Positions 50,263-61,107 are shown, numbered from the stretch's first letter. The stretch: 64,000 nucleotides of DNA from Effrenium voratum (GCA_963377175.1 CAUJNA010001890.1:1325815-1389814); one strand, 5' to 3'. Notes: generated from the letters alone by a model not told the origin. Numbers and translations are program-made.

Positions 50263-50392
50263 ATGTATATATATATATATAACCTATATGTCCCTTGGGG
50301 CGGCCCTTGGGGCTGGTTTCTACGTCGGCTGGATTTCTGGATTTCTGGATTTCTGGATTTCTGGATTTCTGGATTTCAGGAATTCTGGATTT
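50263..50392. repeat. (TA)n followed by CTGGATTT tandem repeat
   Basis: (TA)9 at 50263-50282, then about seven 8-bp CTGGATTT units at 50327-50392. Confidence 0.93.
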
Positions 50393-50429
50393 CCCCACCC
50401 CTCCCCCCCCCTCCCCCACCTCCCCCCCC

Positions 50430-50780
50430 CCAGTCCTTCCGTAGTCTTCCGTAGTGTTCCGGCTTCTTCCCGTAGTCTTCCGTAGTCTTCCGGCTTCTTC
50501 CAGTAATCTTCCGTAATCTTTCGGCTTCTTCCAGTAGTCTTCCGTAGTCTTCCGGCTTCTTCCCGTATCTTCCGTAATCTTTCGGCTTCTTCCAGTAGTC
50601 TTCCGTAGTCTTCCGGCTTCTTCCCGTAGTCTTCCGTAGTCTTCCGTAGTCTTCCGGCTTCTTCCCGTAGTCTTCCGAAATCTTTCAAGCTTCTTCCCGT
50701 AAATTTCCGCAATCTTTCGGCTTCTTCCCGTAGTCTTCCGTAATCTTCCGGCTTCTTCTCCTAGTCTTCCGATACTGTTT
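50430..50780. repeat. CTTCCGTAGT / CTTCCGGCTT tandem array
   Basis: ~10-bp units alternating GTAGTCTTCC and GGCTTCTTCC in a higher-order pattern of about 30-50 bp. The 130-codon minus frame over it is an artefact. Confidence 0.93.
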
Positions 50781-50864
50781 CGGGACCAAACAACGCGCGT
50801 GTCCTGGGCTTTCGGGCTTCTTCCCTAGGCTTCGGGTAGTCTTCCCCCACCCCTCCGCCCCCCC

Positions 50865-51235
50865 CCCTGTGTCTGTCTATGTCTGTCTACGTATCTGCAT
50901 CTGTCTTCGTGTCCGCGAAGACCCCCCCTGCCCCTGCGTGTCTGTCTGTGTCTCTTTGTGTCTGTCTGGGTCTGTCTGCGTCTGTCTTCGTGTCCGCGAA
51001 GACCCCTTGCGTGTCTGTCTCTGTCTCTTTGTGTCTGTCTGTGTCTGTCTGTGTCTGTCTACGTATCTGCGTCTTTCTTCGTGTCCCCCCCCCCCGCGTG
51101 TCTTTGTGTCTGTCTGGCTCTGTCTGCGTCTGCCTGCGCATCTGCGTCTGTCTTCGTGTCCGCGAAGACCCTCCCCCCCCGCTGCGTGTCTGTCTGCGTG
51201 TCTTTGTGTCTGTCTGTGTCTGTCTACATATCGCG
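50865..51235. repeat. GTGTCTGTCT / CGCGAAGACC tandem array
   Basis: Short TGTCTGTC units with CGTGTCCGCGAAGACCCC inserted every ~70-130 bp. Three frames on each strand stay open across it. Confidence 0.92.
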
Positions 51236-51352
51236 TGCTTTCTCTCGTCCCGGGCCGAAATTCTAAGGTGTGTGGGGGCGGCGGAACCAGGCCGCAGGCC
51301 ATTAAATGTATTCCTTCCGGAAAACATGAGAACACACCAAGTGCGGAAAAAA

Positions 51353-51429
51353 ACCTAGAAAAATGGGGTCATGACCCCGTTAATTTGGGTAACAACCCCA
51401 TTTTTTAAGGGTCAGAAGGAGACTCCAGG
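51353..51429. mobile_element. Family A partial element (A11)
   Basis: TAGAAAAATGGGGTCATGACC...AAGGAGACTCCAGG; left tip absent, body almost identical to A4. Confidence 0.7.
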
Positions 51430-51734
51430 TATTAGCCAATGGAAGTTTCTGTCTCAACAAAGGTCCAAAGCTTTCCGTTGCTCGCCAAGCTTGAAAGCTC
51501 GGCCCCAAGTCGCTCCTTTAGCGGCCCGAGAGTGAAGGGGGGGGGAACCTCCCTCAACCCTCTGGCACGTGAGAAAAAAGAATAAGAAAAACAAAACACG
51601 TTTCCCGCCCACGAAACATGAACATAACCCCAACAAAAAACTTTTTAACATGGCAAGAACCGATGATTGTTGTGTTTCCTCTTCTTTTGTCTGGTGGCTT
51701 TCCCCAGAAGGAAGAAACAACACCCTTTTCTCAA

Positions 51735-51825
51735 CCTGGAGTCTCCATGACCCTTTAAAAATGGGTCCATGACCCCTTCATTTTGGGAAATAACCCAATT
51801 TTTAAAGGGTCATGGAGACTCCAGG
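51735..51825. mobile_element. Family A element (A12), near-perfect palindrome
   Basis: CCTGGAGTCTCCATGACCC...GGGTCATGGAGACTCCAGG. Confidence 0.88.
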
Positions 51826-52216
51826 AACCCTCCAAAGGTAAAATTTCTACGAGCCCAACCATTGTTTTCATGGCCTGCCTGAACCCCAGGGCCTCTTCGC
51901 TTCCTTTAAAGTGCTCTCAAAACGCGTCCTCCCGCACCCGGGCCTCGGTTCATCTGATGGATATGTATATTCTTGGCTGGAATTCGGACGGGTCCCAGAA
52001 AAACACACACAAAAAACAAATCTTTGCCTGGTTAGTGGAAAACTAAAGGGAACCCCAAACAAGGAAAAAAACGAAAAAAATGGAACTAGCTCGGGGGAAG
52101 TATTCAGACAAAGGCTGGCCAAATACAGCCGGCACGGGGCTGAACCTACTCGTACAAAAGGGAGGCCTTTGAATTGACCGTTTCATTGGGTCCGCCAAAC
52201 AAAAAAGGGATAATTA

Positions 52217-52313
52217 CCTGGAGTCTCCATGACCCTTTAAAAAAATGGGGGCCGCCCAGAAGTAAAGGCGATCATTTGACCCCAGTTTGGAATGGTCAGA
52301 AGGAGACTCCAGG
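52217..52313. mobile_element. Family A element (A13)
   Basis: CCTGGAGTCTCCATGACCC...AGAAGGAGACTCCAGG with a TA on the left. Confidence 0.82.
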
Positions 52314-52835
52314 CTCCCCCAAACCCTTGGTTCCCTGACGCCGCATCCAGATCCAAACCGCTGGATTTCTCGATGCTTTGGAAGGGTCACAACCTTCGAG
52401 GATTCATAAGCCATGCACTTTTTCGAATTCTATACGGGAGGAATTCGCATACTTAGACATAGGCTACGTCTGGGATCATGGTCGCTTCTCAACCCATATG
52501 TCCCTGGAAGCGAATTCCCCCCTCCGAATTTGCGCTTGCAACTGCATGAAAAAAACTCTTTGCAGGAGGCTGCCACGGTCCATCCTCGCTTGAGTTTCAA
52601 CGTGTTTTCACAGATCTCATAATTTGAACCCAGCCGATAACGGCAGTATTTGGGCGCAGTTGGCGGCAAATTTGACCTGTGTGACGCTTGCTAACCCCTG
52701 AAGCCTTCGGAAAAGAGCTGGCTCGGGTCCCAGGACTTGTCATCTTTGTTTACTTTGGTCAGGGCAACCCAAAATAGCACAAAACGTTATTTACGTTCCA
52801 GGTGTTTGTTGAGTTGACACCTTTCAAATTTACAG

Positions 52836-53038
52836 GAAAACCACCTTGTCTGTTTTTGAGGGTTCCCCTTTTTTGGTCAAGGAAAGCCAAAAAGGAACAC
52901 CAAGGCCATTGTTGGTGTCAAAGAAGCACATGCCCGATCCGCGAGAGAGCCACGGGGGCCTCCCTAGGCGCAGAGTTGGGCGGATGGCCAAACCAAAGTT
53001 TTAGCGCCAGAAGCCGCAGCTTCTTCCCAGGAACGACA
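52836..53038 (+). CDS. Plus-strand coding exon
   Basis: TTTACAG| opens 67 codons (SRKAKKEHQGHCWCQRSTCP; ATGASLGAELGGWPNQSFSA) that run to the TA at which B23 is inserted. No GT donor at that junction. No family recognised. Confidence 0.5.
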
Positions 53039-53040
53039 TA

Positions 53041-53131
53041 CCTGAACCCGAAAGAACTACCCATAGAAATGGAACTTCACTCCGTAATTTTGAGCAATCA
53101 CCAATTTCTAAGTGAATGTTCAGGGTCCAGG
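53041..53131 (-). mobile_element. Family B element (B23) with TA duplication
   Basis: CCTGAACCCGAAAGAACTACC...TTCAGGGTCCAGG, TA at 53039-53040 and 53132-53133. Confidence 0.85.
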
Positions 53132-53258
53132 TAATTCACATTGTCGTTGGTTGACTTGCTATTCATGGAATTTGTGCAGGAACTCCTACGGAAACAAACA
53201 AAACAGGTCAAGTGTGGAAAAAACACAATGTCAACATGTTGACCTTGAATCAATGTAA

Positions 53259-53377
53259 CTCGGTTGCTTTCTGCTCCACTGCTAAAAGTGAATAACTTTT
53301 AGTGGTTTACTGGAAAACCCAAATTCGTGGGCAAAAAGTTCTCAAGCCCTAAGATCCCTTGGCAAAATGCACCAAAG
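53259..53377. mobile_element. Family I element (I10)
   Basis: CTCGGTTGCTTTCTGCTCC...GGCAAAATGCACCAAAG. Confidence 0.75.
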
Positions 53378-53835
53378 GTAAGGTCGGCTTCCTTTTCCCT
53401 TCGGGGACCCAGTTTCTTGGTTTTCAGCAGGGAATACGGGCGATCACCCTAAACTGTGCAAGCCATTGCAAAAGGGGTCCATGGGTTCATTCCCGAAACC
53501 CCTGTTGACTCCCTTGGGTGTGCCGTTTGTGTTGAGGGAATCGGCTTTTTGGCTTTCCATGGAAATTAAGAGGCCGGATAACCGTATTCTTCTTTTGGGG
53601 GAGGGGGCTTGAAACGGGCTATTTGATTGGGGCCCATTTTCCTCAGACCACGGGAGAAATGGAGAAATGTGGGGCCAAGCAATCTTGGATGCTCAAACTA
53701 CTAAGTAGGTCAAAGCAAGATTACTGGAGAAACTGCACTTAGTTGGCCTACTATTGCGACCGCCTACTACAGCAGGTCCCAAAAAGGTGTTCCCTTGATT
53801 GTTTGTATTTGTTAACGTTGTTTGGCCCACTTGAG

Positions 53836-54080
53836 GCGAGTCTCCCTTTGAGGTAACTGTTCAAGGGCTACTTTTTGGGGAACCCAAACTGCTAAGTGGG
53901 TGCATCCAAGATAGACACCAAAGGAAATCTCAATTCACAACCAAAAAAGAAGAAGGCATGTATGGGATTGTCTCCAAAGAAGGACCGGACAAATTGCCCT
54001 TTGGCAATTTGGTCTGCCTAAAAAATGTTCCCCATTCACAATTCATCCCTTTGGTCTGCCTTTATTGTTCCCACCCATTC
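53836..54080 (+). repeat. ~200-bp dispersed repeat, copy 2
   Basis: Counterpart of 35724-35915, with a TTTGGTCTGCCT segment present twice. Confidence 0.82.
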
Positions 54081-54190
54081 ACAAAGAAACTGAGAACACG
54101 ATTTCAGAATGAACCACCTGGAAATTATAGTGAATGTTTATATCATTTGGTTCAACATAAATATAATTAAGTACTTTTTGACCAAACTCA

Positions 54191-54210
54191 TGTATATATA
54201 TATATATATT
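54191..54210. repeat. (TA)n microsatellite
   Basis: Ten TA units. Confidence 0.93.
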
Positions 54211-54591
54211 ACGCAAAGCCTCAGCGAGTTGGACCTTCAACGTAGCTCGCTTTACCCATTCGGTGAGCTCGCCCACACGCCGGCCGCTGGAGAGGCTCCT
54301 CAGCCTGGCAATCACCCTCCCAGCCACGCAACCTGCACCCTACCATAAAAAGAATAGCACGGGCCCCATTTGGATGATGACACTCCACTCCTTAGGTAAA
54401 TCATGGTGGTTATATGAACATTGTTTTAATGGTGGTTTTAACCCCAGGGTGCAATTTCCATGAGCCTTTAAACATGGGGTCATGACCCCTTTCGGGTAGC
54501 TCACCCCATGTGTGTGATTGGTTTTTGTTTGTCTGATGTTTGTTGTCATGCAAAAACGTCTTCCTGGAGTCTCCATGACCCTTAACAAATG

Positions 54592-54706
54592 GGCCATTTC
54601 GCACCACCGAACTCAGAAACCCAAGGGAGTGATTCGATTCCCCAAGTTTACGTTTCATTCCCATGACTTCATTAGGTGCGAAATGGATGACTCGTCAATC
54701 CACCAG
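54592..54706. mobile_element. Family D element (D12) ending in a splice acceptor
   Basis: CATTTCGCACCACCGAACTC...GGTGCGAAATGG..AATCCACCAG; its left tip was removed by a half A copy. The CCACCAG end abuts an exon. Confidence 0.7.
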
Positions 54707-54822
54707 GAAGCACGTGCGAGGGACCCAAATCGAGCGCCCAAAAACGGGCCAAGCCGGCCGCCTTTGAAGGTTCGAAACCTTCGGCAAAAATCCGACGGGT
54801 TTTGTGTGCGTCTTTGCAACCC
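54707..54822 (+). CDS. Coding exon after D12
   Basis: Phase 0 after CCACCAG|, Arg/Pro/Lys-rich (EARARDPNRAPKNGPSRPPL) to TGA at about 54823. It follows a D-family acceptor, as at 3845 and 4055. Confidence 0.48.
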
Positions 54823-55117
54823 ATGACCCTTTCAAAAATGGGTCAATGACCCCATTATTTTGGGTAATGACATTTCGCAACCATCCTGAAAGACAGTGCG
54901 CACCACAGCACCAAAGTGAGGCCTCAGTTGGTGCCAAAACTTGAACTGATTTTGTGTCCTTAAGACTCGCCAACCCTTCGGCCTGGGGTTCATTCCCCGT
55001 TACAACAAATGTCAACCTAATTCAGATGATGAGAATCCTCAGGTAAATAATGGCGGTGAAATATGAACCCAACCATCGTTTTAATGATGGCAACTGAACC
55101 CCAGTGTCTCCCTTCAG

Positions 55118-55305
55118 GGAACTCGTTCAGAAGTTGTTTTTAGCGTCCCTGCAACTTGGGCAAGAGCCACTGAGACAGCCAAGAATTCCAAGGAAACATT
55201 CAAGCCAGGCCAGACGAGCCCTCGACGTACCTCGGCGCAGGCGTTCAAGAAGCCAAGGGAACGAGGGGCTCCAAGGGGTTGATCCATTCATCAACCCCAG
55301 TTTAA
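55118..55305 (+). CDS. Plus-strand coding exon, strong splice pair
   Basis: TGTCTCCCTTCAG| opens 62 codons (ELVQKLFLASLQLGQEPLRQ; RRALDVPRRRRSRSQGNEGL) closing at AGTTTAA|GTGAGC. An Arg-rich cluster is visible. No family recognised. Confidence 0.55.
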
Positions 55306-55911
55306 GTGAGCTGTCCTCAGATCCCCCGCGAAAAGTTTGGCTTTCAGTGGGCGAAAAGGAAAACCCCACTAAACACTAAAAGGCTGAAAAGCTAAGGAAC
55401 CGGATGGCTAACCAAGTTAATATGGGAGCGTTCCCCTCCAAAGTGGCCAAATTCCCCACATTTCACCCAGGTTCACACCCCCCTATTCATAATGAATATG
55501 GGGTCAACATTAAGCCCGCGCCACCAACTGGTAGCTGAACTTTAGTCACTTGTTGGATGACACTTTTTGGTGGCAAGCAACATGTCTTGTTTCTTTTTCT
55601 GGCCAACCAAGTGAAGCTGGGGTCAACATAAATTAACCCATGAGGCAGAAGACCGCCTTAGGCTTTAAGCTGAGAGAGCTCAAGCCCAGTTGAACCTAGT
55701 CTCAGGGTACCCCTTGTTACCTATGGACGGAAGCCTACGAACACTTTGAAGATGCTACGAGGAAAACCAAAAAAGGGAAACCAACAGGAAGTTGCGCATA
55801 GCAGAAGTGGTTCGAATCACGGTTTCACCCGGGTTGGCCCAGCCCTGAATGTGAAGCCTTTGTTGGCCAGATGAACCCTCTCTTTACCTTTCCAGAAGAA
55901 CTTGTCCAATT

Positions 55912-56030
55912 CTTGGTCCTGTAGTAGAGAGGTTAGAATAAGGGTACCCTTTTTCTGTACTCTATTTTAGTGGGGGAACCTTCGCAACCAAAAAAGGGGT
56001 GAGAGGTCGGGACCTAGCTGGGGGACCTAG
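55912..56030. mobile_element. Family G element (G7) between coding-like segments
   Basis: CTTGGTCCTGTAGTAGAGAGG...GCTGGGGGACCTAG. Upstream open segment GQMNPLFTFPEELVQFL; downstream RLPRLSRLSQLESHESQREA starts at CCTAG|. The phases do not agree across it, so the intron reading is weaker here. Confidence 0.75.
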
Positions 56031-56128
56031 AATCGACTTCCTCGACTTAAGGCTTCCTCGACTTAGCCGTCTTTCGCAGCTGGAAAGTCATGAGTCACAA
56101 AGGGAGGCAGGGGCAACCAACTTCCTCC
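56031..56128 (+). CDS. Candidate coding exon after G7
   Basis: Open Leu/Arg/Glu-rich frame starting at the G7 acceptor and running into family B sequence. Confidence 0.38.
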
Positions 56129-56166
56129 CAAAAGAACTACCCATAAAAACGGGCATTCACCAATTA

Positions 56167-56240
56167 GCTGGAGTCTCCATGACCCTTAAGAAATGGGGTC
56201 GTTACCCACAATAAGGGGGAAGGGTCATGAAGAATCCAGG
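56167..56240. mobile_element. Family A element (A14) nested in B
   Basis: GCTGGAGTCTCCATGACCC...AAGAATCCAGG inside a B body (AACTACCCATAAAAACGGG..TTCTGGGTTGCAATAACC). Confidence 0.72.
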
Positions 56241-56541
56241 CATAATTCTGGGTTGCAATAACCCCAGTTTTGAGGGAATGTTGAGGAAAAGCAACTTGCC
56301 CTATTTATTTGGCGGAGGTATATAGCCATGGGTCAAAATCCAAATCGTGCCCCCAGTGAACATCCCAACCCAACCACTAAAATAGGTTCTAAAGTGGGTG
56401 GTGAATTCACCAACCAAAATGGGATCCCAAAATGGTTTCGACCCACACCCAAATCAAGATACCAAAAAGTGGTTGAAAGGTACCTATCCCCATTCGGTTC
56501 CTTTTTGGCCACCCTGGCACCTGGCCATGCGACAGGTCATA

Positions 56542-56678
56542 CTGTGGATGGTTGCGAAATCCATTTCGAAAACCACCTGAGACACCCTTGAATGATGATT
56601 CCCCTGCAAATACCAACAAACAGTAGCTTCCCATGGTTTCATTTCGTGGTGCGAAATGGACTTTGCAACCATCCACAC
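56542..56678. mobile_element. Family D element (D13)
   Basis: CTGTGGATGGTTGCGAAATCC after TA; right end TTTGCAACCATCCACACG. Confidence 0.75.
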
Positions 56679-56812
56679 GGCCTTTGACTCAACAACGGCC
56701 ATATGCTCTTGGGGCCTCATCCGACGGTATCGGCAGAGTCCTGCTGGCCCAAAAGCCCAATTTTTTCTCTGCCCACTCAGAGAAAACACGAATGAGCGAC
56801 TGCCTTTATTTA

Positions 56813-56935
56813 CTTAGGCTCTCCAGTAGAGAGGATAGAATAAGGGTATCCCCTTTTTTTTCGGTTTTGTCTATTTTAGTAGGGGAACCCTCCCCCCAAA
56901 AAGAAACGGTAAAAGGGCACTACTGGGGGACCTAG
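56813..56935. mobile_element. Family G element (G8)
   Basis: CTTAGGCTCTCCAGTAGAGAGG...TACTGGGGGACCTAG. Confidence 0.82.
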
Positions 56936-57288
56936 TTGCAGAAGACCACATTGAGAGACGGGCGGAGACATGTCTTGTGTAGAAAGCACACTAAATAATT
57001 TTCATAGTTTCCAAATCAGCCCCCCTTTGAACCACCCCCCCAAAATGAATAAGGGCTGATTAGGGCTTATTAGGGGCTATTTTTTGAAGCAACTTCCTGA
57101 AGCCATCGGCGCTCGGTAGCCAACCCGCCCGCCGATTGGATTTCATGTTACTTCAGTTTGGCTTTCAGTTTCTGTTTCTTCAAATTCCCTAGGCGCGCTT
57201 TCAGTGTTCCCTTGAATTGGGCTTTACGATTGCCTTACTCTTGCCTTATTTCGAGCCATATGTTTGCTGCACTAGGCATGTGTGCCAA

Positions 57289-57555
57289 TCTGGACTTAAT
57301 TTGGCCTTAATTTGGCCTTAATTTGACCCTAATTTGGCCTTAGTTTGGCCTTAATTTTGCTTGAGCCCAAATCCCATAGGCATTTGCGCTAATTTGGCCT
57401 TAATTTGGCCTTAATTTGACCTTAATCTGGCCTTAATTTGGCCTTAATTGTGCTTAAACCAAAATCCCATAGGCATTTGCGCTAGTTTGGCCTTAATTTG
57501 GTCTTAATTTGGCCTTAATCCGGCCTTAATTTGGCCTTAATTTGGCCATAATTTT
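57289..57555. repeat. TTAATTTGGCC tandem array with higher-order unit
   Basis: 11-bp TTAATTTGGCC units in groups of five or six, separated by ATCCCATAGGCATTTGCGC; the larger unit of ~110 bp occurs about three times. A looser TTTGGCCATATC version lies at 4745-4810. Confidence 0.92.
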
Positions 57556-58116
57556 GCTTTACAGTAAAACGAGGTGAAGCATGGTGGTTGCGATCACAAG
57601 CACAGCGGAGTTGGAAACGAGGCCAAACGGGTTCAGGGTTGGAGAACGAGCTAGGAGCACCCAACCATTCAACCATGTGTTCCTGCGGTTGCTGAAATGG
57701 TACATAAGCTGCACAGCTTCAAACAACCCACCATAACCCACCTCACAAAGCCCGTTCTGCTGTGGATGGATGAAATCCATTTCGCACCACGTTGAAACCA
57801 TGGTTGAGCCACTAATCAATATTGATTGTTGGCACTTATAGGGGGGAATCATCTCATTTCGTTGAGTTCGGAGTTCGTTGAGAAAGATCACTCGGTTGAG
57901 AGGTAGGAGAAAAGTTAAGGCAGAAAGCCCGGACTGGCGGCGGCTGCCTCCGAACCCTTGGCTCAAACCCTCCCCCCAACATCCCCTCTACATCCCCCTT
58001 AGGGGGGAGGCTTAGGGGGGAGGGAGTAGGGGTCACCTCCCTCCCCCAATTCCGCTTTTGAGGGGCCCGCCACCCACCCCTGCACACCCCCCTTTTGTGT
58101 AAGGTTTCTTTCTCAG

Positions 58117-58228
58117 GCACCCTGGCTCGTGCTCCCACTGGCCAGAGGGCGCCTGAAGCGGGGAGGCCGAATGGGCAACTACAACTCCTGTACCCTGCGG
58201 GTCCCCAGATTTTTTCCAATGCATCCAG
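58117..58228 (+). CDS. Coding exon with strong acceptor
   Basis: GGTTTCTTTCTCAG| opens a frame (LARAPTGQRAPEAGRPNGQL) closing in AGGG|GTACCT at the edge of O4. The 215-codon minus frame here is less plausible given this acceptor. Confidence 0.5.
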
Positions 58229-58346
58229 GGGTACCTCTCCCATTCTTTCCAGGGATCCTTCTTTCCAGAAACCTCCACAATCCGGGGAAAACGGCTGAAT
58301 TTCGAACAGAACGATGGTTGGAAAGAATGGGGAAACAACCCCTAGA
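58225..58346. mobile_element. Family O element (O4)
   Basis: CCAGGGGTACCTCTCCCATTC...GGAAAGAATGGGGA..CCCCTAG. Intron candidate between the exons on either side. Confidence 0.72.
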
Positions 58347-58385
58347 ATGTACCCTAAGGATCCCCATATGTTGTGTCCAATGCAG

Positions 58386-58572
58386 ACTTTTCCGGGTCTC
58401 AAGGACCCCGAGCAATTCCTCAGGGGCCCTTGAAACAACCGCTGAGGGCCCAAAAAACCCATCGAATTGCACCCTTGGGGTGTCTGGTTTTTCTCCTTCA
58501 AGGCTTCGGGGTCAGGAGCGGATCAAAGGCGCACCGAAGTTGGGTCTGTGTTTAAGGGAGCCCTTTTTTTAA
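58386..58572 (+). CDS. Terminal coding exon
   Basis: GTCCAATGCAG| opens two frames: RTPSNSSGALETTAEGPKNP (to TAA 58570) and RAIPQGPLKQPLRAQKTHRI (to an earlier TAA). The second fits the phase if the donor is GTACCT. No family recognised. Confidence 0.48.
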
Positions 58573-58729
58573 GTTGGTTTTACTCGTCCCAAAATGTTCG
58601 CCCCAAATTCACGGCGCCCTGGCGTATTGAATCCTTAAGGGGATGCCACACAACCCCAGCCTTTGTTTCCGCACAAACATGCTGTGCTTGACAGTGGTCA
58701 ATATTCAGCAAATCCCCTCTTTAAGGCAT

Positions 58730-58927
58730 CTGGACCCTCAAAATCCCAACATATGAAGATTGGCTGTTGCAACCAAACAATTATGGAATCGGTGAACTTC
58801 CTGGTTTTTGGGTATACCTGGAGTCTCCATGACCCCTTGAAAAATGGGCCCATGACCCACATTATTTTGGGTCGTGACCCCTTCTTTTCAGGGTCAGCAG
58901 GAGACTCCAGGTAGTTCTTTCCGGTGG
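58730..58927 (+). mobile_element. Family B element (B25) carrying nested A15
   Basis: CTGGACCCTCAAAATCCC..GCTGTTGCAACC..TTTTGGGTA | A15 | TAGTTCTTTCCGG: the interruption is again at the GGGTA|GTT site. Confidence 0.8.
58817..58911. mobile_element. Family A element (A15) nested in B25
   Basis: CCTGGAGTCTCCATGACCCC...AGCAGGAGACTCCAGG, TA on both sides. Confidence 0.88.
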
Positions 58928-59049
58928 AACCCTCAAGCAGTCCTACCCCTTTTACCCACCGAGAAGCGAGCGGGGAGAGGCGTGTAAGCTGCCCAAGCGA
59001 GCAGCACACGTTTCACCCGAGCTGACATTTAGTTCTAGCAACATGGCTG

Positions 59050-59215
59050 GTCCTTTTTTGGGGGGGATCACCCTGTCCTTTTTGGGTTTCAAGGGAAAGA
59101 AACAGGAAAACCCGCCATTTTGGTGTACCCCCAATTTTTTGACACCCCATGGCCCATGGCTAGGCTTTTTTTGGGGGGGTCACCCTGTGCTTCTTGGGTT
59201 TAAAGGAAAAGCAAA
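59050..59215. repeat. Two-copy tandem repeat
   Basis: TTTTTTGGGGGGGATCACCC..TTGGGTTTCAAGGAAA occurs at ~59055 and again at ~59165. Confidence 0.75.
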
Positions 59216-60081
59216 AGCATGGCCAGAACAGTTCACCAAGCCCTTGCTGTACCTGCGGGCACACCCTAGGCGCCTGAAACCACTCCCCCGCGGCCCCGCG
59301 CCTCAGCCAAATCCTTGAAGGAGGGCGACCACCTCGGAAAGGGCCCCCTCCCATGACCCCCCCCCCCCCCCCGCGCACCCGGAACATTTGGGGTAGCTGA
59401 ACCCGAACACCTAATCATTTTGAGGTTTAAGGGTATACCGGGGGTATACTCCCTTCCCGCCCCCCGTCCAAGTACCTCATGACGAATGGCTTTTGGGGGG
59501 GTAAAAAGGGCCAGCTCGTTAGTTTTGAGCCACACCGATATTTTGTCTTCCCCAACACATAACATAGTTTTGGAGGAGGTACCAGATTTAGCCAGGTTGT
59601 ACCGCGTAAAGCCTAGAGGTAACCAACCCTGTAAAGTCTACAGTGGCAATTGGAAGCACTGAACATGGGTTCAACCACAAATGTGTGAACCATGATAGGG
59701 CCTTCCCAAGTCAATTCAGTTGGCATGGGTCAGCGTAGCCATAAAGCTGGTTGCTGAACAAGACGGGGGCGCCCGGGGTTTGGGGGGAAATGTAGTTGGG
59801 TTGTGCTTACCGACTCTTGCTTCCAGACCAAACTGAAACTGTGCCATCTACTGTCACCCCTGGTGCAATTGCCAGGGCTGGGCAGCAAGTGTACTTAAAA
59901 AAAGCATTGTTCAGGTGCCTATCTTTTTCGGCATTTCCCCCCCCTAGTACATCCTTCGTCGAGGGTCTTTGGCGGGTGGTTGGCAGGGTCCAAGAAACAA
60001 CTCAACCCTAATCACCTTGTCCCTTTACAGGGATCTAGTAAAGGCAACGAGCGGCACAGGAAGGCGTGGAACAATCTTCTA

Positions 60082-60175
60082 CCTGGAGTCTCCATGACTC
60101 AAGAAAAACTGGGCGCACGGCCCATTTCTTTGGGGAATGGCCAACCAGCTTTCTAGGGGTCAAAGGGACACTCCC
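60082..60175. mobile_element. Family A element (A16)
   Basis: CCTGGAGTCTCCATGACTC...CAAAGGGACACTCC; right tip worn where J4 begins. Confidence 0.65.
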
Positions 60176-60285
60176 TTGGTTGACGTTGGAAGGGGAGCAA
60201 AATTATAAATTTTAGCAGTCAAGTGGGGATTTCCCACTAAACCACAATAAGCAAAAATATAAAATGTTTCCCAACGACAACCATG
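60175..60285. mobile_element. Family J element (J4)
   Basis: CTTGGTTGACGTTGGAAGG...CCCAACGACAACCATG. Confidence 0.8.
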
Positions 60286-60291
60286 CTCCAG

Positions 60292-60515
60292 GTACTCGGT
60301 TTTGATGCTTCCCTCAAGTTCAAACCGGGCAGAGTTCTCACGGAGTCTGCTCTCTCTGCCTCTGCGCCCTCTGGGTGGCCGGCATCTCCGGATATCTCCT
60401 GGCACCGTCGGTTCCTCACCCCTTGGCATAGAAACCAAACCTTTGGGGTTGGTTTAAAGGAAAGAGAAGGGAAACCGAAGCCCATTTGTGGGAATCCCCC
60501 TATTTTTACCCATAC
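60292..60515 (+). CDS. Plus-strand coding exon after J4
   Basis: CATGCTCCAG| then ~70 open codons (VLGFDASLKFKPGRVLTESA; later SASAPSGWPASPDISWHRRF and EREGKPKPICGNPP) fading into a (TA)n tract at 60518. Well-mixed composition; no family recognised. Confidence 0.55.
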
Positions 60516-60734
60516 CCATGTATATATATATATACTCGGTTGCCAAAAGAACTTAGAAATAACAGGCTAATTCTTTTGGGACCTTTAGTCGAAGTGGACC
60601 CGAAGAACTGAGTATGTGTTTGCCTCATTTGGGTGTCTCTTTTTTGAGGCACCCCTTATACCCCTTGCTTGTGGTTTCAAAGCGAATTCAACAGCAGCAC
60701 AGCCATTGTGGGGGGTCCCAATCCTAAAAAGATA

Positions 60735-60834
60735 CCTGGACCCTCAAACTTCCCTTCCAAAATGTGTTCTGTTCTTGCAACCCAAAGTGATGGTTGGCGG
60801 GTTGCCGAACTCCCTTTTTTCCAGAGGGTCCAGG
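60735..60834 (+). mobile_element. Family B element (B26) with TA duplication
   Basis: CCTGGACCCTCAAACTTCCC...CCAGAGGGTCCAGG, TA at 60733-60734 and 60835-60836. Confidence 0.88.
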
Positions 60835-61038
60835 TATATCATAGTGAGCCCGTCTCCCCCCCTCCTTCTTTTTGGGGGTGATTTTTTGGGGGCACGCTAC
60901 CCATTAAAAAAGGGGAAATCACCAACCATAGTTTCAAATTCCAACTGAAAAATCCGCCTTTGCAACCCAACAAAATGAGGTAGCAAACCCTCACAATTCC
61001 AAATTAAAAAAAGGATTTCACCCCATTTCTCCAAGGTA

Positions 61039-61107
61039 CCTGGAGTCTCCTTCTGACCATTTGGGTCATGACCCCTTTTTCTAGGGGTCAGATTCGGAGA
61101 CTTCGGG
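61039..61107. mobile_element. Family A element (A17), short, nested in B
   Basis: CCTGGAGTCTCCTTCTGACC...AGATTCGGAGACTTCGGG with TA on both sides, inside a composite of B fragments (60893-61145). Confidence 0.75.

Noticed and set aside
50877..51408. Frames of 146-179 codons on both strands
   Set aside because: The TGTCTGTC array is open in nearly all frames; composition is periodic.
57854..58501. 215-codon minus-strand frame
   Set aside because: It overlaps element O4 and opposes a plus-strand exon with a clear pyrimidine tract and acceptor; the frame also starts without ATG.
59735..59756. Third spliced-leader-like string, GCGTAGCCATAAAGCTGG
   Set aside because: Nine bases match, then the homology stops; expected by chance in this length.
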